64,000 bases of DNA from a virus: positions 1-64,000 of the IMG/VR virus record IMGVR_UViG_3300028859_000013. One strand, given 5' to 3'. Made by a program: the position numbers and the translations under genes. The notes under the pieces are model-generated. The model was given only the letters and a program-made list of their open reading frames with translations, had not been told where the DNA came from and did not search any database. Shown one piece after another: positions 1 to 6,704 of this stretch. How positions within the stretch are numbered: the first letter of the stretch is position 1; every line of letters starts with the position of its first letter.

Positions 1-169
1 TTTTAGATTCAATAATTTTAGTGTTTATACATCTATTCAATTCAATTATATCATATCTCCTATGATTACCATTAGTTCTTATTGAAGTTATAATTCCATT
101 GCTCTCCCACCGTCTTAGTGTTGATTTTGATACTTTTAAATATTCAGATGCTTCATTCAAATTTAACAT
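1..169 (-). CDS. MerR/excisionase-type HTH protein, N-terminal part (IS607-resolvase-like), cut by window edge
   Basis: Reading leftwards from the ATG at 169, 56 codons stay open to the window edge. The protein begins MLNLNEASEYLKVSKSTLRR and continues WESNGIITSIRTNGNHRRYD. This is the winged-helix signature of MerR-like DNA-binding domains: a helix-turn-helix with the xLRRWE motif, followed by the wing GNHRRYD. The same arrangement starts IS607-family serine recombinases, where a TnpB gene usually follows. Only the DNA-binding part is visible, so it could equally be a stand-alone phage regulator. The catalytic domain, if any, lies left of the window. Confidence 0.6.
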   Translation of the reverse strand, partial: MLNLNEASEYLKVSKSTLRRWESNGIITSIRTNGNHRRYDIIELNRCINTKIIESK

Positions 170-245
170 TTATTTATTTATTTTTTTTATAAACTATATA
201 TAAATAAAATAAAGTCAATTTTAGTTAATTTTGAATAATAATAAG

Positions 246-253
246 CAAATATA
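246..253 (-). promoter_or_regulatory. Bacteroidota-type -7 element TATATTTG
   Basis: The minus strand reads TATATTTG, matching TAnnTTTG. It lies 77 bases upstream of the HTH gene start at 169 and points towards it. No clear -33 element is visible. Confidence 0.35.
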
Positions 254-276
254 AATAAGAATTTATCTAACTGTTA

Positions 277-489
277 CTACCCCATCCATGAAGTTTTTGT
301 ATCTATAACGTAAATAAAAATCCATCCACTATTTTTTATATAACCATTATTCATATCATATATTTGTTGCTTTAAAAAATCATCAAATTTAAGTTTATTT
401 AATGAGATTTCAAAATATGGTTCATCTGTATTTATTTTCCAAAATTTACCTTCTTCTTTAGAATTTTCAAATATTTTTATATATTTCAT
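277..489 (-). CDS. Small tagged protein (MKYIKIFEN leader), unknown function
   Basis: This 70-residue protein begins MKYIKIFEN, the N-terminal tag that recurs in 23 genes of this window. It lacks the KFNL/KFNI ending found in many relatives and ends TSWMG instead. The body is rich in aromatic residues and has no recognisable motif. It stands alone between the HTH gene and the rightward block that begins at 568. By analogy with T4 internal head proteins the tag may direct packaging into the capsid; that is inference. Confidence 0.6.
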   Translation of the reverse strand: MKYIKIFENSKEEGKFWKINTDEPYFEISLNKLKFDDFLKQQIYDMNNGYIKNSGWIFIYVIDTKTSWMG

Positions 490-567
490 ACTTATTTATA
501 TATTAATTTTTATTTTATAATTTTCTGTGAAGTTATTTTTATATATACTTTAAAATAATTAATATAA

Positions 568-1125
568 ATGAAGAAACTATTTGAAGAATATGTAGAATCT
601 GCTGATTATAAAATTTCAGTATTTTTTAAAGAATTAAAATCTCAAATTGAAAGATGGTTTACTGAAGGCTCATTGGCTGCTCAAGGTTGTGCATTAGATG
701 GACAAATTGATATATCTAATTCAAATCCAATGGAGAAATTTTTAATTTTTAATTTTTCTGAGCCTATAGAAGAAACTAAAAATAAAAAAGATGAAGATGA
801 AGAAAATTCTATTTTTAGATATAGAGTTATATTTATGGTTAGACTTGATGAAATGAAAGGTACAGATAACTCTCAATCACAAGGAGATGGTACTGCACCA
901 ATAGAAACTCCAGTTGAAGGTAAATCACTTGAAATAAATAAAGTATTATTGAAAATTCATCAATTTGATGATGATATGAAAGAAAAAGGTGAATTAGTAG
1001 AAGAAGTCAATGTTGAAGATATAAAAGAAGATTTTATTATTGATAAAATAGGTCAATTAAAAGATAAATCAGATGATAAAGGAATAGATCAAAATGATTT
1101 AAAAGATAATATTCATACACAATGA
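568..1125 (+). CDS. Phage protein of unknown function, acidic C-terminal half
   Basis: I do not recognise this 185-residue protein. The N-terminal half is mixed alpha/beta, with a compact stretch around SLAAQGCALDGQIDISNSN. The C-terminal half is strongly acidic and lysine-rich, which suggests a soluble charged tail. It is the first gene of a rightward trio: its TGA stop overlaps the ATG of the next gene in an ATGA junction, and that gene overlaps the repeat protein by eight bases. The three are therefore probably translated together. The TATATATAC sequence 20-30 bases upstream resembles the presumed late promoters elsewhere in the window. A structural role is possible but unproven. Confidence 0.6.
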   Translation: MKKLFEEYVESADYKISVFFKELKSQIERWFTEGSLAAQGCALDGQIDISNSNPMEKFLIFNFSEPIEETKNKKDEDEENSIFRYRVIFMVRLDEMKGTDNSQSQGDGTAPIETPVEGKSLEINKVLLKIHQFDDDMKEKGELVEEVNVEDIKEDFIIDKIGQLKDKSDDKGIDQNDLKDNIHTQ

Positions 1126-1574
1126 TAATAGTCGCAAATACATCAATGTTAAATATATTTAGAAAAATTTCAATATTTAAAATGGATCTAGGTTCTAATT
1201 TTATTGATTTGAAACAAGAAACCGTAATGCTAAAAGATCCGTTCATGATTAAATATTTTAATATGACAGGAACACAAATTTTAACATATGGTTCAATAGG
1301 AAAATTAATTTTTTATCAAGATTTTAATTTATCATCAACTGAATTTTATATATTTAATGAAGAAACTATTTATAGTATGCTTTATACTAAAGATGATATG
1401 AAAATGTCGCCAGAAAATTATTTAGCATCTATTGTTAAAGAGATAAATGAAAAAGAAGGAATTAAAGATAATATTGATAAACCTATTAAAAAATCAGATC
1501 CAAATATTAAATTGCCTACTGATCAATATATTGAAGAAATGATAAAGAAAAGAAAATTAGAAGGAAATGAGTAA
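1122..1574 (+). CDS. Phage protein of unknown function
   Basis: This 150-residue protein starts at the ATG of an ATGA overlap with the preceding gene, which indicates translational coupling. It contains hydrophobic beta-like segments in the first 100 residues and a lysine/glutamate-rich tail. No family was recognised. The position between an acidic protein and a repeat protein, with overlaps on both sides, suggests that the three products act together, perhaps as virion components. Confidence 0.6.
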   Translation: MIIVANTSMLNIFRKISIFKMDLGSNFIDLKQETVMLKDPFMIKYFNMTGTQILTYGSIGKLIFYQDFNLSSTEFYIFNEETIYSMLYTKDDMKMSPENYLASIVKEINEKEGIKDNIDKPIKKSDPNIKLPTDQYIEEMIKKRKLEGNE

Positions 1575-2826
1575 TAAAAATTATGTTATTGATAATATTG
1601 TGGTTAATAATCATGGTCTTTTAGGATTAACTCCCAATAACGAAACCGTATATACTCAGCCATCATTACCAAAAATTATTCGAAGAGTAGTATTGGAAGA
1701 TGTTACAGGAGATGCTGAAAAAGTTACAGCGAGAACTAAAACTCCGCCAAAATCTATGTATGAATATGGAGTAAATGATAATGTAACAGGAACTTGGATT
1801 GAAAATGTCACATTAAGAAATAAAACTCCTAATAATGAACAATTATTTACTAATAATGTAGTGAATAAAACTCCTAATAATGAACAATTATTTACTAATA
1901 ATGTCGTGAATAATACATTGACTAATGAACAATTGTATGATGAAAATACAAAAAAGAATAATGTATTAACTAATGAAGAATTGTATGATGAAAATACTAA
2001 GGTCAATAATACATTAACATCAGAATCATTATATGATGAAAATACTAAGGTTAATAACACATTAACATCAGAATCATTATATGATGAAAATGTAATAAAA
2101 AATAATACTTTAACATCAGAATCATTATATGATGAAAATACTAAGGTCAATAACACATTAACATCAGAATCATTATATGATGAAAATACTAAGGTCAATA
2201 ACACATTAACATCAGAATCATTGTATGATGAAAATATTAAAGCTAATAATACATTAAATAACGAACAATTATATGATGAAAATACAATAAAAAATAACAC
2301 ATTAACATCAGAATCATTATATGATGAAAATACTAAGGCCAATAACACATTAACATCAGAATCATTATATGATGAAAATGTAATAAAAAATAATACTTTA
2401 ACATCAGAATCATTATATGATGAGAATACAAAAAAGAATAATACTTTAACATCAGAATCATTATATGATGAAAATATTAAAGTTAATAATACATTAAAGA
2501 ACGAACAATTATATGATGATAGTATAAAAATAAATAATACTTTGAAGAGTGAACAATTGTATGATGAAAATACAATAAAAAATAATACATTAAAGAACGA
2601 ACAATTATATGATGAAAATACTAAGGTCAATAACACATTAACATCAGAATCATTATATGATGATAGTATAAAAATAAATAATTCACTTAAAAATGAAATA
2701 TTATATGATAATATAATAGTTAATAATACATTGGATAATGAAGAATTATATGATAATAAAGATGGTTTTACTCCAACTAATAAAATAGAAAAAGTAGATT
2801 CGTTATATATTAACAGTAATAATTAA
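1567..2826 (+). CDS. Tandem-repeat protein (about 20 copies of a 15-16-residue unit)
   Basis: This 419-residue protein has a non-repetitive head of about 95 residues. It is followed by two 15-residue units of the form NKTPNNEQLFTNNVV and then eighteen copies of NNTLTSESLYDENTKV or close variants. The invariant positions are NN, L, E, LYD; the last three residues and the TSES/KNEQ/NNEQ segment vary. Such regular short repeats suggest an elongated fibre or solenoid, so a tail-fibre, whisker or adhesin role is plausible but not shown. The gene overlaps its upstream neighbour by eight bases. The repeat leaves a long open frame on the opposite strand, which I regard as a shadow. Confidence 0.75.
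   Translation: MSNKNYVIDNIVVNNHGLLGLTPNNETVYTQPSLPKIIRRVVLEDVTGDAEKVTARTKTPPKSMYEYGVNDNVTGTWIENVTLRNKTPNNEQLFTNNVVNKTPNNEQLFTNNVVNNTLTNEQLYDENTKKNNVLTNEELYDENTKVNNTLTSESLYDENTKVNNTLTSESLYDENVIKNNTLTSESLYDENTKVNNTLTSESLYDENTKVNNTLTSESLYDENIKANNTLNNEQLYDENTIKNNTLTSESLYDENTKANNTLTSESLYDENVIKNNTLTSESLYDENTKKNNTLTSESLYDENIKVNNTLKNEQLYDDSIKINNTLKSEQLYDENTIKNNTLKNEQLYDENTKVNNTLTSESLYDDSIKINNSLKNEILYDNIIVNNTLDNEELYDNKDGFTPTNKIEKVDSLYINSNN
1909..2760 (+). repeat. 48-bp in-frame tandem repeat array
   Basis: Eighteen 48-base units encode the NNTLTSESLYDENTKV module. Some adjacent units are almost identical at DNA level (for example between about 2000 and 2220), which indicates recent unequal crossing-over or slippage. 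Units containing KNEQ or NNEQ form a second subtype interspersed among the TSES type. Confidence 0.85.
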
Positions 2827-2874
2827 AAAAATTTAAACTATGAGATTATTTTTCATAGTTATATTATAATGTGT

Positions 2875-2882
2875 TATCTTTG
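2875..2882 (+). promoter_or_regulatory. Bacteroidota-type -7 element TATCTTTG
   Basis: TATCTTTG matches TAnnTTTG exactly and lies 38 bases upstream of the ATG at 2920, in the gap after the repeat protein. It would start a new transcript for the 2920-4672 genes. Confidence 0.5.
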
Positions 2883-2919
2883 TATATAAATTATAAATTA
2901 ATAATTAAAAAATATAATT

Positions 2920-3717
2920 ATGAGTATTCTAAATTATAAAGGTTTTTTGGATATAAAGTATAAGAATGAACTAATTGATAAAATTCTTACTATAATTGAG
3001 CCAACGTTAGAAGATTTGCTGACTAAATATGAAGAAAGCAATTTCGATGAAACAGGTAGATATTTTACAGAATTTCAAAAGGAAAATACATTATTGTATT
3101 TGATATTTGATATGGTGAAATCTATTGAAAAATATACAAAGTCATCTGATAAACTTATTGATTTGAGAACAAGATATTCTAATAAAGGAAATCTTGAAAT
3201 TTATGCAGAAATACAAAGAGATGAAGTATTTTATCCATTTTCTACTGAAGTTATAATAGCAGGTGGATATAATATTCAAAAATCTCATTATAGATATATT
3301 ACTAAAACTACTTTACCTCAAACTAATAATTCTGAGTTGACAAATATTTATGCAGAAAAAATTAAGAAATTAAATAAAACTGAAAAACTTCAAAAAGAAA
3401 TTGAGTATTATAAAAATATCATTTCATCTGCTGAAAAAGAAATATCAGAATCAATTAAATTATCAGATAAAGATATTTTTAATTTATTGCTAGATGAATC
3501 ATATGGTAGACTTATGTTGTTAACTTGGGAAACATTAGATAATGAATCTCATTCTAAACAAAATAATACTAAAGAAAGTTGGAATAAAGAACATCAAGAA
3601 TATGTAGATTACCTTATTGATAATTGGAAAAAACAACATATTTATTGGAAACAAGATAGAATAAAATCTTCCGAAATATCAATTAAAAAAATTAAAGATA
3701 AAATAAATAAATTGTGA
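2920..3717 (+). CDS. Phage protein of unknown function with coiled-coil segment
   Basis: This 265-residue protein is soluble and has no signal peptide or membrane segment. Residues of roughly 145-180 (EKIKKLNKTEKLQKEIEYYK and onwards) look like a coiled coil. The C-terminal 60 residues are lysine-, tryptophan- and histidine-rich. No known family was recognised. It is preceded by a host-type promoter and its stop codon TGA shares one base with the ATG of the next gene, so the two are coupled. Confidence 0.6.
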   Translation: MSILNYKGFLDIKYKNELIDKILTIIEPTLEDLLTKYEESNFDETGRYFTEFQKENTLLYLIFDMVKSIEKYTKSSDKLIDLRTRYSNKGNLEIYAEIQRDEVFYPFSTEVIIAGGYNIQKSHYRYITKTTLPQTNNSELTNIYAEKIKKLNKTEKLQKEIEYYKNIISSAEKEISESIKLSDKDIFNLLLDESYGRLMLLTWETLDNESHSKQNNTKESWNKEHQEYVDYLIDNWKKQHIYWKQDRIKSSEISIKKIKDKINKL

Positions 3718-4193
3718 TGATAGATAAATATGATAAATATAATTCAAGAATATCTTCAAGAAAATATATTGAGAAATTAGCAAAATCTATTTTACTATTA
3801 TTTAATCATATTATCAAAGAAGAAAATATTGATATTAAAATTAAACATAATTCATGGTGGAAATCAGAGAATGAATATTATATAAATTTTTATAAAGATG
3901 ATATCACATTAAGTAACATTTTTCATATTACATTTGATACTAAAGATAGCAAATTTGATGAATATGGTCCTTATATTCAAATAGCAATTGAAAATGGTAG
4001 TAATATAACAGATATGATAAAATGTGAAAAATTTTTATTGTTTATTAAAAAAATAATTTCTCCATTTGATTATAGTGGACAATATTATTTATTTTCTAAT
4101 TCATTTGATATAGATTCTATTCCATATTTAATTAAAGAGTTATCCATTAAAGATTATGATTTTTCAAATGATATTAAAAAATTTAATATTTGA
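3717..4193 (+). CDS. Phage protein of unknown function ending KKFNI
   Basis: The start is placed at the ATG of the TGATG junction with the upstream gene; a GTG just before it would add one residue. The protein has about 158 residues, mixed aromatic and charged, and ends DIKKFNI. That ending is shared with many tagged proteins of this window even though the N-terminus (MIDKYDKYNSR) matches the tag only loosely. It resembles its downstream neighbour in length and in a block around FDYSGQYYLFS (neighbour: KEDYGKYYSFS), so the two are probably diverged duplicates. Confidence 0.6.
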   Translation: MIDKYDKYNSRISSRKYIEKLAKSILLLFNHIIKEENIDIKIKHNSWWKSENEYYINFYKDDITLSNIFHITFDTKDSKFDEYGPYIQIAIENGSNITDMIKCEKFLLFIKKIISPFDYSGQYYLFSNSFDIDSIPYLIKELSIKDYDFSNDIKKFNI

Positions 4194-4195
4194 TT

Positions 4196-4672
4196 ATGCT
4201 GAGAAAATATAATGAACATGTAATTTATACAGATGAATTTTTGTCACACCTTGATACTCATTATAAAGTAATCAAAATATCAGATAAAATCGTTGAATTT
4301 TTAAAGAATATTGATGATAATTTATACTATGTTACTAATTCTCCTCCAGATTATGAACATATGATAACTATTAATAGATATGAATTTCCTACTTCAGAAT
4401 CAGATGTTATTTTTTATATTCTTTTTACAATAAATGATAATGTTGATATTAAAATAGATTTTCATTGGGGTAAATCTGTAATAGAGTATCATAAAAATAA
4501 ATGGTTGCTTGAATTATCATTTCTAAGACATCTAATGTCAGCAAAAGAAGATTATGGTAAGTATTATAGTTTTTCGACTATTATTAAGCAGAATGATGTA
4601 GATAAACTCATTTCTACTATAAATATAAAATATTTTAATTTATATAAAGATAGTTTAAAATTTAATTTATAA
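4196..4672 (+). CDS. Phage protein of unknown function ending LKFNL, paralogue of upstream gene
   Basis: I chose the ATG at 4196, directly after the preceding TGA, over an in-frame TTG at 4190. The protein has about 158 residues, starts MLRKYNEHV and ends LKFNL. It shares the YGKYYSF block and the general layout with the gene at 3717, which suggests a tandem duplication. It is the last gene before a strong bidirectional terminator. Confidence 0.6.
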   Translation: MLRKYNEHVIYTDEFLSHLDTHYKVIKISDKIVEFLKNIDDNLYYVTNSPPDYEHMITINRYEFPTSESDVIFYILFTINDNVDIKIDFHWGKSVIEYHKNKWLLELSFLRHLMSAKEDYGKYYSFSTIIKQNDVDKLISTINIKYFNLYKDSLKFNL

Positions 4673-4700
4673 AAAGCTGAAATTTAATTTCAGCTTTTTT
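4671..4700. terminator. Bidirectional hairpin terminator
   Basis: GCTGAAA and TTTCAGC form a stem flanked by A-tracts and T-tracts. It separates the rightward genes ending at 4672 from the leftward gene ending at 4705 and can serve both strands. Confidence 0.8.
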
Positions 4701-4704
4701 GTTT

Positions 4705-5355
4705 TTAGAATGATACTTTTTTAAGAATTTCGTTGTGGTGAGAAAATGCTAATTGTGATTTTGATGCTCTATTTAATAACATCCATTTTCCATTTTTAGC
4801 ATCATCATCAAATGATAATTCGGATGTATTTTTTATATGAATGACAAAAGGAAATGTGAAGAAATTTATTTCCCTTGGATCCGTGGTTCTTATCATATCT
4901 AATGGTTCTATTCCTTTTATATCGTCACTTTTTGCCTTTGTTTCTTCCGTTAGTTCTCTGAGAACTGCTTGTTCAGGTGTTTCTCCTGCATCAATAAAGC
5001 CTCCTGGTAAAGCCCAACCTCTACCATCTTGTCTTTCTATTAGATAAACTCTACCCTCTCTTAAAGCCACTGCATCTACTGCAAAATTTGCAACATATGT
5101 TATTATATTATCATCAATTGTTTCAAAATATTTAGTTATTGGATGTCCAGAGTTCACAAAATTTGCAAACTTATCATCAATTAATGTTAATTTTCCTACT
5201 TGCTCTTTTTGTAAAATAAATTCTTTTCTATCATCTGTTTTATAAATCCAGTTTCCTTCGGAATCTTTATTTATTGATATAATAGTTACTAATTTACTCA
5301 AATCGAAATTTGATAAAGATTCATTCATATTAAATTTTTTAAAATTTGTTATCAT
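4705..5355 (-). CDS. Nudix hydrolase with tag-like leader
   Basis: This 216-residue protein has a complete Nudix box at about residues 119-139: a GGFIDAGE core, a seven-residue spacer and RELTEET, matching GX5EX7REUXEEXGU apart from the last positions. Nudix enzymes hydrolyse nucleoside diphosphates linked to another moiety. The flanking sequence (AVALREGRVYLIERQDGRGW before the box) resembles ADP-ribose or NAD-related pyrophosphatases, but the substrate cannot be fixed from sequence. The N-terminus MITNFKKFNMNES is a variant of the leader found on many small proteins here, followed by an extra domain of about 85 residues. It belongs to a leftward run with the genes at 5359 and 5630. Confidence 0.88.
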   Translation of the reverse strand: MITNFKKFNMNESLSNFDLSKLVTIISINKDSEGNWIYKTDDRKEFILQKEQVGKLTLIDDKFANFVNSGHPITKYFETIDDNIITYVANFAVDAVALREGRVYLIERQDGRGWALPGGFIDAGETPEQAVLRELTEETKAKSDDIKGIEPLDMIRTTDPREINFFTFPFVIHIKNTSELSFDDDAKNGKWMLLNRASKSQLAFSHHNEILKKVSF

Positions 5356-5358
5356 TAA

Positions 5359-5610
5359 TTATATTTCTATTTTTTCGAAAGGATGAGTGATTTTTATTTC
5401 TTCATCTTCCTGATTTAGTACCATATCTAAATTATTGACAATTTTATCAACATCAAAATATTTTATATTTTTTTCTGAAAATGTTCTAGCATCTTCTATA
5501 TCTAATACAAGCATTTCTCCAATAACATCATCCATATATAAATAGTAATTATCATATTTATAAACGTATTTTTTGAATAATGAGCCTTCAAATTTTTTTA
5601 CATGTTTCAT
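5359..5610 (-). CDS. Small tagged protein (MKHVKKFEG leader)
   Basis: This 83-residue protein begins MKHVKKFEG and has no known domain. It is tyrosine- and aspartate-rich (KYDNYYLYMDD) and ends FEKIEI rather than KFNL. It lies three bases upstream of the Nudix gene on the same strand, so the two are probably cotranscribed. Confidence 0.6.
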   Translation of the reverse strand: MKHVKKFEGSLFKKYVYKYDNYYLYMDDVIGEMLVLDIEDARTFSEKNIKYFDVDKIVNNLDMVLNQEDEEIKITHPFEKIEI

Positions 5611-5629
5611 ATTTGCCTGTATTTATTTT

Positions 5630-5941
5630 TTAAAAATTATGCCATTTTGATTTTGATGGTTCTTTCATTGAATCTACTCCATGTTCAAATCCGCCTATGA
5701 AATCTTCTTCAGAAAAATTATCATCATCCATATATTGATATATTGTTTGTCCGATAAAATTTCCTAAATCTGCAAGTGTGTTTCCAACTAATTTTTCAGT
5801 ATTTAATTTTGATATTAATTCGTTTTTTATTATTTCAAATTTATCAAAATTATTGTCTATCTTAGAATGCTCAATAGGATCATTTACATCTTTTATAAGA
5901 TTTTTTAAATTATCATTCTCATTAAATTTTTGAATTTCCAT
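5630..5941 (-). CDS. Small acidic protein with MEIQKFNEN leader
   Basis: This 103-residue protein starts MEIQKFNEND, a shortened form of the tag. The rest is acidic; residues 55-80 (TLADLGNFIGQTIYQYMDDD) suggest an amphipathic helix. Function is unknown. It heads the leftward operon 5941-4705, with a TATATTTG element 15 bases upstream of its start. Confidence 0.6.
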   Translation of the reverse strand: MEIQKFNENDNLKNLIKDVNDPIEHSKIDNNFDKFEIIKNELISKLNTEKLVGNTLADLGNFIGQTIYQYMDDDNFSEEDFIGGFEHGVDSMKEPSKSKWHNF

Positions 5942-5955
5942 ATTTTTATTTTTTG

Positions 5956-5963
5956 CAAATATA
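5956..5963 (-). promoter_or_regulatory. Bacteroidota-type -7 element TATATTTG
   Basis: The minus strand reads TTGTATATTTGCAAAA just before the ATG at 5941. It matches TAnnTTTG and would give a very short leader for the 5941-4705 operon. Confidence 0.5.
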
Positions 5964-6026
5964 CAACTATTTTATGTAATAAAAAAATTATATATACATT
6001 ATATATAAAAAATAATATATAAAATA

Positions 6027-6632
6027 ATGGAACAAAATATAATAAATAAATTAAAAGGATATATTCCAGATAATGTATTATCACAAATACCTGAAACTGC
6101 TACAAAATTCAATATAACAACAGTTCTTAGATTATGCCATTTTTTATCTCAGTGCGCACATGAGAGTGAAAACTTTACCGCAGTTAAAGAAAATTTAAAT
6201 TATTCTGCTGCGGCATTAAAAGCAACTTTTCCTACACATTTTCCTGGTACATTAAATGAGTCATATGCACATAATCCAGAAAAAATTGCAGATAGAGCAT
6301 ATGCCAATAGAATGGGTAATGGTGATGAAGCATCTGGAGACGGATATAAATATTGTGGACGCGGATATATAGAATTGACAGGTAAGGTAAATTATGTAGC
6401 CTTTGGTAAATTTATAGGTGAAGATTTATTAACAAATCCAGGATTAGTTGCTACTAAATATCCTTTAATGAGTGCAGCATTTTTCTTTCAAACTAACAAT
6501 CTGTGGAGTATATGTGATCTTGGTTGTGATTTAATTACAATAAAAAAATTAACATTAAAAATTAATGGTGCCTATAACGGATTAGATGATAGAATAAATT
6601 TGTTTAATAAATATTATAACCTTTTGAAATAA
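6027..6632 (+). CDS. Endolysin, glycoside hydrolase family 19 (chitinase/lysozyme-like)
   Basis: This 201-residue single-domain protein matches GH19 enzymes, which in phages cut the peptidoglycan glycan strand at lysis. The first catalytic region CAHESENFTAVKENLNYSA carries the acid/base glutamate (about residue 49). It is followed by ADRAYANRMGNGDEASGDGY and the hallmark CGRGYIELTGKVNY. There is no signal peptide, so a holin or other route is needed to reach the wall. TATATATAC and TATATATAA stretches lie just upstream, as expected for late expression. The gene is transcribed alone and ends at a long hairpin. Confidence 0.9.
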   Translation: MEQNIINKLKGYIPDNVLSQIPETATKFNITTVLRLCHFLSQCAHESENFTAVKENLNYSAAALKATFPTHFPGTLNESYAHNPEKIADRAYANRMGNGDEASGDGYKYCGRGYIELTGKVNYVAFGKFIGEDLLTNPGLVATKYPLMSAAFFFQTNNLWSICDLGCDLITIKKLTLKINGAYNGLDDRINLFNKYYNLLK

Positions 6633-6634
6633 AT

Positions 6635-6700
6635 AAAAAGTGATTATCAAATTGTTAAGTATTTTGCTCAGTTTACTTGATAATTTGATAATCACTTTTT
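6635..6700. terminator. Long bidirectional hairpin terminator
   Basis: A perfect 19-base stem (arms at 6635-6653 and 6682-6700) with A- and T-tracts separates the rightward endolysin gene from the leftward GIY-YIG gene. Its loop contains a smaller inverted repeat, AAGTA/TACTT. The same arm sequence recurs at 8610-8641. Confidence 0.85.
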
Positions 6701-6704
6701 GTTA

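Noticed and set aside
1656-2636. Long open frame on the minus strand opposite the repeat protein
   Set aside because: It is a regular by-product of the 48-base repeat: its own sequence is a repeat of FSSYNDSDVNVLL-type units with no start context. The plus-strand frame has neighbours in an overlapping operon.
1909-2760. 48-base repeats as a CRISPR array
   Set aside because: The units are directly adjacent, in frame and coding; there are no spacers and no cas genes.
4841-5047. Plus-strand frame inside the Nudix gene
   Set aside because: It is antisense to the Nudix box, whose conservation fixes the minus strand as coding.
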